A stretch of 64,000 bases of DNA from Alphaproteobacteria bacterium (GTDB lineage Bacteria; Pseudomonadota; Alphaproteobacteria; UBA7887). Position numbers and translations under genes: made by a program. This document shows, piece by piece, positions 1 to 8,492 of this stretch; the first letter of the stretch is position 1; every line of letters starts with the position of its first letter. The stretch spans positions 62,001 to 126,000 of the forward strand of contig JASLYQ010000003.1 in NCBI GenBank assembly GCA_030739735.1, given 5' to 3'. The notes below the pieces were generated by a model. It searched no databases, had not been told where the DNA came from, and was given only the letters and a program-made list of their open reading frames with translations.

Positions 1-1
1 C

Positions 2-715
2 CCAAGGCCCGACCCATTCGGCAGCGTCGATGACGCCGGATTGCAAAGCGGGCATGATCTCGCCGCCCGGCATGTTGACGGTGGTGGCCCCGAGGCGGTT
101 TAGCACTTCGGCGGCTAATCCCGGAATGCGGATTTTGAGACCCGAAAAATCCTCCAGCGAGTTGATCTCCTTTTGGTACCAACCGCCCATCTGGGTGCCG
201 GTATTGCCGCTGAGGAAGCCACGCACGCCGAACGGCGCATAAAGCTCATCCCACAGCGCCTGGCCGCCGCCGTAGAGGATCCAGGCATTGTGCTCGCGCA
301 CGCTCAAGCCGCCTGGGACGGCACAGAAGAAGGGGATGCTCTTGTTCTTGGCGACCCAGTAATAGGCTGCATCGTGCGAGCAGTCGGCGGTGCCCTCGCG
401 CACAGCGTCAAAGGATTCGAAGGCCGGCACCATCTCGCCGGCGGCGAACACCTTGACTGTGAGCCGGCCGTCGGACATCAGCCGGATGGCATCAGCCAAC
501 GCCTGCGCCGCGGTTCCGGCACCCGGGAAGTTCTTTGGCCAGGTGGTCAGCATCTTCCATTCGTGCAGGTTCGAATTGACGGCCGGCGCAGTGCCTGGCG
601 TTTCCGGGGTTCCTGCTACCATCGGCGCAGGTCCTTTGGACGTTGCTAGATGGGCCGCGCTGCCGGCGATCACGGCACCAGTCGCTACGCCGCCGAGAAA
701 ATCTCGTCTGTTCAT
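2..715 (-). CDS. TRAP transporter substrate-binding protein, DctP/TakP family (partial, C-terminus outside window)
   Basis: This is the first 238 codons of a periplasmic solute-binding protein of a tripartite (TRAP) carboxylate uptake system. The N-terminus MNRRDFLGGVATG looks like a twin-arginine-type signal. It is followed by a TTWPKNFPGAGT segment and an AAEVLNRLGATTVNMPGGEI segment, both typical of the 2-oxo-acid (TakP-like) branch. The ATG overlaps the stop of the upstream leucyltransferase gene as ATGA. The membrane subunits DctQ and DctM should lie beyond the left edge. The family call is firm; the substrate is inferred only from resemblance to TakP. Confidence 0.88.
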   Translation of the reverse strand, partial: MNRRDFLGGVATGAVIAGSAAHLATSKGPAPMVAGTPETPGTAPAVNSNLHEWKMLTTWPKNFPGAGTAAQALADAIRLMSDGRLTVKVFAAGEMVPAFESFDAVREGTADCSHDAAYYWVAKNKSIPFFCAVPGGLSVREHNAWILYGGGQALWDELYAPFGVRGFLSGNTGTQMGGWYQKEINSLEDFSGLKIRIPGLAAEVLNRLGATTVNMPGGEIMPALQSGVIDAAEWVGPW

Positions 716-1464
716 CCTTCCCTCCCCTGACTGGATTCCCCATCGCGCGTCAGGCGCACCCATTGCTCGTCGACCAGGCCTTCCAACGGTTGAAAACGCA
801 TTTTGTAGGCCATTTTTGGGCTCTCGGCGATCCAATAGCCGAGATAGACATATGGTAGCCCCAACTCGCGCGCCTGATCGATGTGCCAAAGAATGACGTA
901 GGTGCCGGGGCTGGTGCGGCTGCGGTCGAGGGCAAAGAACTTGTAAACCCCGGACAGGCCGTCGCCTAAACGGTCGCTGAGCGAGGTCGCAGCGAGGCGC
1001 CCGTTCGCCTCGCGGAACTCGACAATATGGGTCTCGACCGGTGTGTCCTCGATCATGGCGCGGTAGTCGGTGAAGTCCATCAGCGCCATGTCGCCGTCGC
1101 TGTGGCGGCCGATCTCGTATGCGCGGAACAGTTCATATTGCTCTTCCGTAGCGACAGGTGGACGCAGGTTGGCCTCGAGATTCGCGTTGCGCCGCATGAC
1201 GCGGCGCAGGGAGCGGCTGAGGCGAAAGTTGGCCACCGGCACGCGGACCGGCACGCAGGCGTGGCAGTCATGGCAGGCTGGGCGGTAGGCGATGGTATGG
1301 CTGCGTCGAAAGCCGGCTTGGCTAAGCAGGTCGTGCAAGCGCACCGCGCCGGGGCCGTTCAGCTCTGTGACAGCTTTCGCCTCCATGCGGCTCGGCACAT
1401 AGGGGCAGGGCTGCTCTGCGGTGCCGTAGAAAAAGCGGATGGCGCATGGGTCTAGGTTCAACAT
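712..1464 (-). CDS. bpt: Aspartate/glutamate leucyltransferase (N-end rule)
   Basis: A 250-residue protein of the bacterial ATE1-like Bpt family, which transfers Leu from Leu-tRNA to proteins with N-terminal Asp or Glu and so marks them for ClpS/ClpAP degradation in the cytoplasm. The N-terminal cysteine motif is visible (C64, C67, C70 in ACHDCHAC), as is the C-terminal acyltransferase segment YVYLGYWIAESPKMAYK near residues 205-221. The length matches the family (about 240-260 residues). It lies upstream of the TRAP binding-protein gene with a 4-base ATGA overlap, an accidental-looking operon partner. Confidence 0.93.
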   Translation of the reverse strand: MLNLDPCAIRFFYGTAEQPCPYVPSRMEAKAVTELNGPGAVRLHDLLSQAGFRRSHTIAYRPACHDCHACVPVRVPVANFRLSRSLRRVMRRNANLEANLRPPVATEEQYELFRAYEIGRHSDGDMALMDFTDYRAMIEDTPVETHIVEFREANGRLAATSLSDRLGDGLSGVYKFFALDRSRTSPGTYVILWHIDQARELGLPYVYLGYWIAESPKMAYKMRFQPLEGLVDEQWVRLTRDGESSQGREG

Positions 1465-1488
1465 TGTACGTCCGTCGGCGAATGGCTG

Positions 1489-3345
1489 TCAGAGGTCATA
1501 ATACCACGGTGCGAACAGTGAGAAAGCGACCCACAATATCAAAATCAGTGGTGCGCCCGCCCGCACATAGTCGCTGAAGCGGTAATGGCCGGGCGCCATG
1601 ACCAGAAGATTGGTCTGGTAGCCGATGGGCGAGGCGAAGGAGCAGCTGGCGGCGAAGATCACGGCATAGACGAAAACCATCGGCTCGATCCCCAGCTGGT
1701 GGGCGAGATTGATAGCGATGGGCGTGAAGAGAACCGCTGCAGCGTTGTTGCTGAGAAGATTGGTGAACAGCGCGATGACCGCAAAAAGCGCGGAAAGTAT
1801 GATCGCGGGGCCGAATTGTGCGAGCCCGGCAATCATCTGGTGCGCCACGTAGGCAGCGGCACCCGTGGTCTCGAGTGCGGCCCCGAGCGCCAGGGTGGCC
1901 GCGACGATCATGACTACGGCGCCATCCACCGCACGCGTCGCCTGGCGCACGTTGAGACAGCCGGTCAGTAGCATCGTCGCTGCACCGGTCACCGCTGCGA
2001 CCACGATTGGCAAGGTGCCGGTGGCTGCCACCGCTACCACAATGGCGAAGATCAGGCCGGCGCGGCGAGCGTGAAAATAGCGTGGCAGGGTCTGCTGTGA
2101 CCATTCCAACAGCACCACATCGCGGTTGGCTCTGAGAGAGTGCACGTTGGCGCGTTGGCCCTGGATCAACAGCACGTCGCCGGCTTCCAAGCGGATCTCC
2201 GTTAGGCGTTGGCGAATCATGCGTGAGCGCCGCTGCACCCCGAGCACGATGCAGCCGTGCTGATAGCGGAAGCCGACATTCTCCAGCGCTTGGCCACAGA
2301 GCCGCGAAGCTGGTGTTACCATGACCTCGGCCAGGGCCTGCTCGCCGCCCTCCCAGGGCGCCTGCTCGCCGGTCTCCTCCGGCCATTGGCGGTCGGTGAG
2401 GCTTGGATGCAGGGCGCCGGGAAACTTAGCCAGGGCTTTAGTGAGGGCACTGCGCGTCGCCGCCACGACGACGACATCACCCGGCTCAAGCGCGACGCTG
2501 TCGAGGGGGGGCAGGAAGGCGTGTTCGCCCCGCTGCACCATGCGCACAGTGGTCTCGGGTAGGCTGCGGAACATGCCGGCAACAGGCCTCTCGCCGATCA
2601 GCGAGGAATCGTCCGCGATCTCGATCTGGGCGATGAACTGGCGCCCAGCTCCGGCGAGCTGCACGGCCATGTCGGCGCGGTCCGGCAACAGGCGCGGGGC
2701 GATGACAATGACGTAGAGCAGGCCGCAGCCGGCCAACACCATGCCGGGCACGACAAAATCAAAAAAGCCGATGCGCCCGAGACCCATCTCTTGGGCAACG
2801 CCGGCGACCAGCAGGTTGGTCGAGCTGCCGATCAAGGTGGTCATGCCGCCGAGGATTGAGGCGAAGCTCAGGGGGATCAGCAAGCGGCTTGCCGAGAGTT
2901 TGAGGCGTCCAGCAAGCGCGGTCATGATGGGAATGAAGATGACTACTACGGGGGTGTTGTTGAGCACGCTAGAGAGAACCGCAACAGGTAGTAGGCTGAT
3001 CAAGAGCGCCAGCGCAGCGCTGCCACCGCTCGCTTGGTGCAACGACGTCGCGACGCCGTCGAGCGCGCCGGTCTGGATAAGGGCCTGGCCAACTACGAGC
3101 AGTCCGATGATGGTGATCAGGCCGGGATTAGCGAAGCCCTGCAGAAGGTTCGCGGCGCCGAGTAAGTTCTCGCCGTTGGGGCCGGGCAGCGGGGCCAGTC
3201 CGAACAGCACCATCAGGCCTGCCAGCAACATCGTCGCTGTTGCGACCATTGGAATGCGTTCGAGCATCAGGGCGATAATGGTTACTGGCACCAGGGCCAG
3301 CACCGCCCACATCTGCCAATAATGCCCGGCAATCAGGCTTTCCAT
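1489..3345 (-). CDS. SLC13/DASS-type anion permease with two TrkA-C (RCK_C) domains
   Basis: A 618-residue inner-membrane protein with hydrophobic segments at both ends. The repeated Asn-rich motifs of the divalent-anion:Na+ symporter fold are seen at NNTPVV (129-134) and in the second half at LLSNNAAAVLF. Between the halves, about residues 210-400 form two soluble TrkA-C/RCK_C-type modules (LEPGDVVVVAA and LEAGDVLLIQG), as in the sulfate/dicarboxylate SLC13 proteins of many alphaproteobacteria. The substrate (sulfate, C4-dicarboxylate or another anion) cannot be read from sequence. It starts at an ATG and sits 24 bases before bpt on the same strand. Confidence 0.85.
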   Translation of the reverse strand: MESLIAGHYWQMWAVLALVPVTIIALMLERIPMVATATMLLAGLMVLFGLAPLPGPNGENLLGAANLLQGFANPGLITIIGLLVVGQALIQTGALDGVATSLHQASGGSAALALLISLLPVAVLSSVLNNTPVVVIFIPIMTALAGRLKLSASRLLIPLSFASILGGMTTLIGSSTNLLVAGVAQEMGLGRIGFFDFVVPGMVLAGCGLLYVIVIAPRLLPDRADMAVQLAGAGRQFIAQIEIADDSSLIGERPVAGMFRSLPETTVRMVQRGEHAFLPPLDSVALEPGDVVVVAATRSALTKALAKFPGALHPSLTDRQWPEETGEQAPWEGGEQALAEVMVTPASRLCGQALENVGFRYQHGCIVLGVQRRSRMIRQRLTEIRLEAGDVLLIQGQRANVHSLRANRDVVLLEWSQQTLPRYFHARRAGLIFAIVVAVAATGTLPIVVAAVTGAATMLLTGCLNVRQATRAVDGAVVMIVAATLALGAALETTGAAAYVAHQMIAGLAQFGPAIILSALFAVIALFTNLLSNNAAAVLFTPIAINLAHQLGIEPMVFVYAVIFAASCSFASPIGYQTNLLVMAPGHYRFSDYVRAGAPLILILWVAFSLFAPWYYDL

Positions 3346-3360
3346 GATCGTGTTCGGTGA

Positions 3361-3825
3361 CTAGTTGCCCGCCGGCGGATCGAGCAGGCGCGCCTTGAGG
3401 GCCTTCGGTAGGGGTTCAGCCCGGCCACTTGCGTGTCCGACGCGCACCAGCACCGCGTCGCCCGAGGCATAGCAGGTGTTGTCGACGAAGATCGCTTCTG
3501 CCAGGCGCAACGAGGAGCGGCCGATCCGCAGCACGCGTACGCCTGTGCGCACATCGCCCGGATAGTGCATCTCGGCCAGAAAATCGATCGATAGGTGGGC
3601 GATCACGAAATCGTCCGCGTCCAGTTCGCCCTCGCGCACGCCGAGGTCGTTCATGAAAGAGATGCGGCCGGATTCAAAAAATCGCGCGAAGATAACATTG
3701 TTAATGTGGCCGAGGGAATCACAGTCCCCCCAGCGCAATATATCGCACTTCCAATAGGGATAGGCAGCGGGGTCCATGCGGTCGAAGTCCTCGCCCGCGT
3801 CTAACTGATGCGTGCTGTCCAGCAT
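3361..3825 (-). CDS. Acyl-CoA thioesterase, 4HBT hot-dog fold
   Basis: About 154 residues if the ATG at 3825 is used; a TTG 12 codons upstream is the alternative start. The motif RWGDCDSLGHINN (residues 31-43) is the active-site loop of 4-hydroxybenzoyl-CoA-thioesterase-like enzymes (Asp near the N-terminus, then HxN). It is followed by the usual FLAEMHYPGDVRTG strand. These are cytosolic homotetramers or hexamers that hydrolyse acyl-CoA thioesters; the substrate is unknown. It lies 15 bases upstream of the SLC13 gene and is probably co-transcribed with it. Confidence 0.83.
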   Translation of the reverse strand: MLDSTHQLDAGEDFDRMDPAAYPYWKCDILRWGDCDSLGHINNVIFARFFESGRISFMNDLGVREGELDADDFVIAHLSIDFLAEMHYPGDVRTGVRVLRIGRSSLRLAEAIFVDNTCYASGDAVLVRVGHASGRAEPLPKALKARLLDPPAGN

Positions 3826-3882
3826 GGCCGCTATTGTGCGTAGCTTGGCCCTGTTTGCCAAGGGCAGAAGGGGTTATCGTAG

Positions 3883-3898
3883 AATCAATTTATTGATT
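3883..3898. repeat. Perfect 6-bp inverted repeat in AT-rich intergenic DNA
   Basis: AATCAA-TTTA-TTGATT forms a perfect palindrome. It lies 58 bases upstream of the thioesterase ATG and 39 bases past the end of the converging small secreted-protein gene, inside a strikingly AT-rich patch (about 3880-3950). It could be an operator or part of a weak terminator. The half-sites resemble FNR half-sites in the reverse arrangement, so it should not be read as an FNR box. Confidence 0.3.
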
Positions 3899-3936
3899 TA
3901 AGAAATTAAAATAAGATAATGATTATATTTGTATTA

Positions 3937-4350
3937 TTAAAATTGTGATACGACGTTATCGGGAACCACGACACCAACTGCATCATCGATCAGCACCACC
4001 TCACAGGCGCAGTTTGTGAGTTTATAGTGCGCCTTCATGTCCTTGCAGCCCTGCATGGCGATGCGGATGGCGGCCTCTTCATTCGCGACAGAATAGGAAA
4101 AGCCGAGCGCCTCGAAGATGGCCTCGTCTAGAAAGGTGGCATCGACCTTCTCCCAGGGAATGCAGGCGACACCAGCTTTGGTCGTCTGCATCTCTCTGTA
4201 ATCGAAGCGCCAATGCTTCATGCTGCGGAGAAACACCTCGCCCGTCCGCGCTGCCACCGTGGCCCCGTCTTCGGCGCGCGTTACGCTGTCCGGCAAGGCC
4301 ATCAGAGCCACTCCCGCCAACGCTACGAGTCCTGCAAAGCTTCGTGCCAT
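3937..4350 (-). CDS. Small secreted protein of unknown function
   Basis: A 137-residue protein from the ATG at 4350, which is preceded by AAGGG at 8-base spacing; a GTG seven codons upstream is less likely. It begins with a clear Sec signal peptide (MARSFAGLVALAGVALMALP, cleavage near TRAED). The mature part has three cysteines: one in GVACIPW, one in QGCKDM, and a C-terminal NCAC pair that could form disulfides in the periplasm. I do not recognise a family. It stands alone between the tRNA/minisatellite region and the thioesterase operon. Confidence 0.6.
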   Translation of the reverse strand: MARSFAGLVALAGVALMALPDSVTRAEDGATVAARTGEVFLRSMKHWRFDYREMQTTKAGVACIPWEKVDATFLDEAIFEALGFSYSVANEEAAIRIAMQGCKDMKAHYKLTNCACEVVLIDDAVGVVVPDNVVSQF

Positions 4351-4464
4351 GATGCGTACCCTTTTCGTCACGCGTCCGCTTTGCTAGCACGGACCTCGCA
4401 ACGCAGACCTCGCTTGCTATTTCGTTTTGTAGCGTTGCCATTTCCCATCTCACTCGACAAAAAC

Positions 4465-4532
4465 TGGAGAAAATGGAGAACCAGGAGAACCAGGAGAACC
4501 AGGAGAACCAGGAGAACCAGGAGAACCAGGAG
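4465..4532. repeat. 9-bp minisatellite (AGGAGAACC unit, about 7 copies)
   Basis: Five perfect tandem AGGAGAACC units (4483-4527) are flanked by a near-perfect unit (4474-4482), a degenerate one (4465-4473) and a truncated one (4528-4532). The array lies between the tRNA-Val gene and the small secreted-protein gene, about 115 bases upstream of the latter's start. An open frame can be read through it (a Trp-Phe-Ser repeat on the minus strand) but has no support as a gene. The copy number is probably unstable. Confidence 0.9.
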
Positions 4533-4564
4533 TGCAAACAACTACGGTAACTAATTGAAACTAG

Positions 4565-4639
4565 TGGTGGGCACGGCTGGGATTGAACCAGCGACCCCCG
4601 CCGTGTGAAGACGGTGCTCTCCCGCTGAGCTACGTGCCC
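4565..4639 (-). tRNA. tRNA-Val, anticodon CAC, 3' CCA encoded
   Basis: The minus strand folds as a complete cloverleaf. The 7-bp acceptor stem GGGCACG/CGTGCCC has discriminator A and an encoded CCA at 4565-4567. The D arm is GCTC...GAGC. The anticodon stem is CCGTC/GGCGG with loop TTCACAC, giving anticodon CAC, which reads the valine codon GTG. The T arm is GCTGG-TTCAATC-CCAGC. The total is 75 nt including CCA. It is a single isolated tRNA gene. Confidence 0.95.
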
Positions 4640-4815
4640 GATGCGGCTGACTTACGCCGGGCCGGCGCGGCCTGTCAAGCAGGGCGGGATTGGGGTGCAG
4701 GGTTCGGATGGCGCGGGTCATCAGCTTGGGGCAAGATGGCCAGGATGGATCAGGAACATAACACGATAGAAGGTGAGGGCCGCTGGCAAGGAGTGCTTGC
4801 GCTCGATGGCCCGGC

Positions 4816-5367
4816 ATGACGCCCGCTACCTATGCCAAAGGTGGGCGCGGCGCGCGCATCGCCTACACCGTCAGCGATAGCCCGCTCGACCGGCTCTTGG
4901 TCGCAGCCACCGGTCGTGGCGTTTGCGCGGTCTATCTCGGCGACGACGACGGCGCGCTCGCTGACGAACTGCGCGAGGAGTTTCCCGAAGCAGAGGTCCA
5001 TGCCGACGATGCTGCTCTGGCAGCGCATGTTGCGGCTGTGCTGTCGGCCGTCGAGACGGGACAAGCAGACCTGCCGCTCGACGTGCGAGCGAGTGCTTTC
5101 CAGGCCTGGGTTTGGCAGGCCTTACGGGATATTCCTCGCGGTCAAACGCGAAGCTATGCGGAGATTGCCAATGCCATCGGTGTGCCAGGGGCGGCGCGCG
5201 CCGTTGGCTCGGCCTGCGCCCGTAACCCGGTGAGCGTCGTGGTGCCCTGCCACCGCGTACTGCGCAGCGACGGTGGGCTCGGCGGCTATCGCTGGGGTTT
5301 GCCGCGCAAGCAACGCCTGCTCGAAATTGAGGCTGCGATCACAAATGCGAGGGGAGATAGAACATAA
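4816..5367 (+). CDS. ogt: Methylated-DNA--[protein]-cysteine S-methyltransferase
   Basis: A 183-residue suicide repair protein that takes alkyl groups from O6-alkylguanine (and O4-alkylthymine) onto its own cysteine. The active-site PCHRV is at residues 144-148 (acceptor Cys145), preceded by the DNA-binding helix-turn-helix region (GQTRSYAEIANAIG) and the recognition helix ARAVGSACARNP. There is no Ada-type N-terminal zinc or AraC domain, so it is Ogt-like and not inducible Ada. It is followed 51 bases later by two dehalogenase genes on the same strand. Confidence 0.93.
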   Translation: MTPATYAKGGRGARIAYTVSDSPLDRLLVAATGRGVCAVYLGDDDGALADELREEFPEAEVHADDAALAAHVAAVLSAVETGQADLPLDVRASAFQAWVWQALRDIPRGQTRSYAEIANAIGVPGAARAVGSACARNPVSVVVPCHRVLRSDGGLGGYRWGLPRKQRLLEIEAAITNARGDRT

Positions 5368-5418
5368 GTGCGGGGTTTGCTACGCTGGCGGGCTCCGTTT
5401 CTGCTGCGAGTCCCAGCC

Positions 5419-6306
5419 ATGCGCGACCTGCCCCGACTTAAGCCCAAACCGATTCCTGTCATCCATCCGGTTCCGGAATATCTCGCCGAAGGCGAGCTGC
5501 GCGAGATTTATGCCGATACCAAGACCGTGCTGCAAGTTCCTTGGATGGGGGTGATAGCTATGGCCTTCGCCCATTATCCGACCTTCTACGGCCGCCTTTG
5601 GCGGGGTTTGCGCGAGAGCTTCGCCAGCACTGCTTTGGTCGATACCTGCGCGGCGTTGCGCTGCGATGTTGAGAACCGCGTCGCTACACTAGAGCCGCCA
5701 CCGATCCGCGGAAGGCTTGAATCACTCGGCTATGCGGCGCGCGAGATCGCGGCCATCGATGATGTAATCGAGGTCTTCTCGCACGGTAACTTCCCCTACT
5801 GCCTGATGGCCACCATCGGGCGGTTGGCGATGGACGGCGAGGAGATTTGCCAGGGCGGTGCGGCAGTGCCCTTTGCTGGTCGCCACGCCCCAGATGTCGA
5901 CGTACCCTTTCTGCTCATGGAGGAGCATCACGCGGACGAGCCTATACGCACGGTCTATGATGACGTGAAGGTGAAACTCGGCCTGCCTTTCGTCAACACC
6001 GACTATCGCGCGTTGGCCCGCTGGCCGAGCTATTTTGCGCTGGCCTGGGACGATTTGGCGGCCGTGGTGTCGACAGCTTACTATGAGCGCCTGGTCGCGG
6101 AGACCCATGCGCAGGTCGTTGCAGCGGCCCGCGCGCTACCCAATCCGCAAGGTCTGAGTGGCGCGGATCTGCGCGAGGCTGCGGTGGCCGATGCTCCGGC
6201 GACAGAGGTTCTGGCCGTGACACGTCTGTTCCAATGGCTGTTGCCGGGATTGTTGATGAACGTGGCCTATTTGCGCCATCAACTGGGGCAGGGAGGAAGC
6301 CGATGA
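5419..6306 (+). CDS. DehI-family (group I) 2-haloacid dehalogenase-like protein
   Basis: About 295 residues from the ATG at 5419; a GTG 51 bases upstream abuts the ogt stop. It resembles the group I haloacid dehalogenases (DehI/D-DEX type), helical proteins built from two pseudo-repeats that hydrolyse D- or D,L-2-haloacids with inversion. Relevant segments are PVPEYLAEGELREIYADTK at the N-terminus, VPWMGVIAMAFAHYPTFY, and in the second half VYDDVKVKLGLPFVNTDYRAL, which carries the region of the proposed catalytic Asp. The stop overlaps the next gene's ATG as ATGA, which strongly suggests translational coupling. The substrate is not proven; family homologs also include proteins of unknown activity. 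Confidence 0.78.
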   Translation: MRDLPRLKPKPIPVIHPVPEYLAEGELREIYADTKTVLQVPWMGVIAMAFAHYPTFYGRLWRGLRESFASTALVDTCAALRCDVENRVATLEPPPIRGRLESLGYAAREIAAIDDVIEVFSHGNFPYCLMATIGRLAMDGEEICQGGAAVPFAGRHAPDVDVPFLLMEEHHADEPIRTVYDDVKVKLGLPFVNTDYRALARWPSYFALAWDDLAAVVSTAYYERLVAETHAQVVAAARALPNPQGLSGADLREAAVADAPATEVLAVTRLFQWLLPGLLMNVAYLRHQLGQGGSR

Positions 6307-6986
6307 GTGACAGCGGGATTCGTGGCGCTACGGCCTGCGTCTTCGATGCCTACGGCACGTTATTCGACGTGCACAGCGCGGTCGGTCGTCATCGGGACAC
6401 CCTAGGCGAGGCGGCTGATGCGGTGTCGGTGACTTGGCGTGACAAGCAACTGCAATATTCTTGGCTGCGCAGCCTTATGGGCGCCTATGTGCCATTTTGG
6501 CAGGTGACGCGCGAGGCCCTCGACTATGCCTTCGCCGTGCAAGGGGTAGAGGATGATGCGTTGGCCGAGGCGCTGATGGGCGCCTATCTCGAGCTCGATG
6601 CCTATCCGGAGGTCAAAAGCACCCTGGAGACCCTGCGTGGACAGGGCATGAGCCTCGCCATCCTGTCAAACGGAAACCGCGAGATGCTCGATGCCGCGGT
6701 CGGCAATGCCGGGCTGAAGCCGTTGTTCGATGCCGTGCTCAGCGTTGAGGCCGTGGGCACCTTCAAACCCCATATCAGCGCTTATCAGCTCGGCTGCGAT
6801 AGCTTCGGTGTGACGGCTGACGAGATATGTTTTTTGTCGTCGAACGCCTGGGATGTCTGCGGTGCAGCGCATTTTGGTTTCCAAGTTGCCTGGATCAACC
6901 GCTTCTCTCAGCCAGTCGAGCGGCTGCCAGGAGAGTGCAAGGCTGTGATCAAGACCCTTGACGAATTGCCGCCACTTATTTTCTAA
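6303..6986 (+). CDS. Haloacid dehalogenase, type II (L-2-haloacid dehalogenase, HAD superfamily)
   Basis: 227 residues, starting at the ATG that overlaps the preceding stop. The HAD motifs are complete: nucleophile Asp15 in VFDAYGTLFD, motif II LSNGN (Ser122), Lys155 in TFKPH, and the diagnostic SSNAWDVCGA (179-188) of L-2-haloacid dehalogenases in place of a phosphatase motif. Arg31 follows the nucleophile region. The cytosolic reaction is hydrolysis of L-2-haloalkanoates to D-2-hydroxyacids by an Asp-ester intermediate. Pairing with a DehI-type gene would let the cell treat both enantiomers. Confidence 0.9.
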   Translation: MSDSGIRGATACVFDAYGTLFDVHSAVGRHRDTLGEAADAVSVTWRDKQLQYSWLRSLMGAYVPFWQVTREALDYAFAVQGVEDDALAEALMGAYLELDAYPEVKSTLETLRGQGMSLAILSNGNREMLDAAVGNAGLKPLFDAVLSVEAVGTFKPHISAYQLGCDSFGVTADEICFLSSNAWDVCGAAHFGFQVAWINRFSQPVERLPGECKAVIKTLDELPPLIF

Positions 6987-7510
6987 AAACCTGCTGACAG
7001 CGCGAGGGCTCGCAGCACCTGCACATGTCCGGGCAGGCGGTTTTGGCGCTCGGTGTGAGGCCGGTGTTGTCTAACGCTTTGGCGCTGTCCAATCGCCGGC
7101 GTAGGACAATCGTGGACTGTCGATGGGCTGCCAGGGTCTCTCTTCAGCGTCGAGTGCGCCGTCGTGGCTTGGTGGCAGCCTTGCGCCCCGCATGCTCGAT
7201 CTGGACGTCGAGCGAATTAACGCCATAAATCTTGCAAAAATCGACGACATGTTTCAGCACACGCCTTCTCCTTGTCTCTGTGGAGGGCAAGGCATCTCGG
7301 TGAGACCCGCACCGCTGGATAGGTCTGGCTAGATGCTGTCAGTAGCAGACCCGTGGTATCCACGATGAAGTGGCTATAGTGCATGAGAGATCAGTCTCTG
7401 ACCAAGCTGCGATTGGCATTATCACTAGAACATAAGCAAAATAAATATTAAGCAGAATAATCGATAGTTAGCGAAATAAAAGTAAAAAGAGGAGATGGAT
7501 GTCGCTGCAC
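6987..7510. other. 524-base region without an intact gene; probable decayed insertion
   Basis: No convincing intact gene is seen. Short open frames on the plus strand at 7025-7228 and 7123-7332 have no recognisable motifs. The right third (7420-7500) turns AT-rich before the accA stop. A short minus-strand stretch resembles an IS5-type transposase (listed separately). The mixed base composition and lack of conserved frames fit old mobile-element debris. Confidence 0.5.
7322..7378 (-). pseudogene. Possible remnant of an IS5-family transposase
   Basis: Read on the minus strand, about 19 codons give YSHFIVDTTGLLLTASS. This resembles the conserved IS5-group DDE stretch around the first catalytic Asp (of the form RHILVDTLGLLL). 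The frame then ends, and neither the second Asp nor the final Glu region can be followed. There are no obvious terminal inverted repeats. Only this short match supports the call. Confidence 0.35.
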
Positions 7511-8464
7511 CTATAGACCTTTTTGACCCATCGCCATAAACTTCTCGCGGCGGCGAGCGCGCAAGTCTCCGCCGGCAATGCCGAGCAGGGGGCGCAACGC
7601 CGTCTCGATGGCATCGCCGACCGCATCCATGACTTGCTTTGGGTCGCGGTGGGCACCGCCGATGGGCTCGGGGACGATAGCGTCGATGACGCCGAGCTTC
7701 TCCAAATCCTCGGCCGTGAGCCGTAACGCCTCAGCTGCGTCTTGGGCCTTATCGCCGTTGCGCCAAAGGATCGAGGCGCAGCCCTCCGGCGAGATCACCG
7801 AATAGATCGCGTTCTCCAGCATTGCTACATGATCGCCCGCGGCGAGCGCCATGGCGCCGCCCGAACCGCCTTCGCCGACAATCACGCAGACCAAGGGCGT
7901 GCGCAGGTTGAGACAAGTCTCGATCGAGCGCGCGATGGCCTCGGCCTGGCCCCGCTCCTCTGCGCCGATGCCGGGATAGGCGCCAGGCGTATCGACCAGC
8001 ATGATGACGGGCAGAGCAAAGCGCTCGGCAAGGCCCATCAGGCGCACCGCCTTGCGGTAGCCCTCGGGTTGGGCCATGCCGAAATTGTGCTGCACGCGGC
8101 CGTCCGTGTCGGCACCCTTCTCGTGACCAATGACCATTGCGGCATAGCCGCAGAAGCGCCCTAGGCCGCCGATAATGGCGCTATCTTCGCCGAACTTGCG
8201 GTCACCGGCCAGCGGCGTGAAATCTTCCAGTAGGTGCTCGACATAGTCACGGAAGTGGGGGCGATCCGGGTGACGCGCAACTTGTACCTTTTGCCACGGC
8301 GCGAGTTTTGCGTAGGTTTGGCGCAGCAGGCGATCGGCCTTGGATTGCAGGCGTGCCACCTCCTCGACAATATTGAGCTCACCATTGTCGGAGAGGTGAC
8401 GAAGCTCCTTGATCTTGCCTTCGAGCTCGGCAATCGGTCGCTCGAAATCGAGGAATGTGTTCAT
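7511..8464 (-). CDS. accA: Acetyl-CoA carboxylase carboxyltransferase subunit alpha
   Basis: 317 residues from the ATG at 8464 (a TTG codon directly precedes it). AccA pairs with AccD to transfer the carboxyl group from carboxybiotin to acetyl-CoA, giving malonyl-CoA for fatty-acid synthesis. The N-terminal helical segment [19 protein letters not shown] and the crotonase-fold core ([62 protein letters not shown]) are canonical. Full length for the family. It ends a minus-strand gene string with malyl-CoA lyase and xerD. Confidence 0.97.
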   Translation of the reverse strand: MNTFLDFERPIAELEGKIKELRHLSDNGELNIVEEVARLQSKADRLLRQTYAKLAPWQKVQVARHPDRPHFRDYVEHLLEDFTPLAGDRKFGEDSAIIGGLGRFCGYAAMVIGHEKGADTDGRVQHNFGMAQPEGYRKAVRLMGLAERFALPVIMLVDTPGAYPGIGAEERGQAEAIARSIETCLNLRTPLVCVIVGEGGSGGAMALAAGDHVAMLENAIYSVISPEGCASILWRNGDKAQDAAEALRLTAEDLEKLGVIDAIVPEPIGGAHRDPKQVMDAVGDAIETALRPLLGIAGGDLRARRREKFMAMGQKGL

Positions 8465-8492
8465 CAAGTCATTTTAGCACAAAGTTATTAGC

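Noticed and set aside
3883-3898. FNR box at the AT-rich palindrome
   Set aside because: The half-sites are in the opposite arrangement (ATCAA-N4-TTGAT), not TTGAT-N4-ATCAA.
4079-4537. Minus-strand frame through the minisatellite giving a Trp-Phe-Ser repeat protein
   Set aside because: It only translates the 9-bp repeat and then overlaps the small secreted-protein gene in another frame; no ribosome-binding site and no family.
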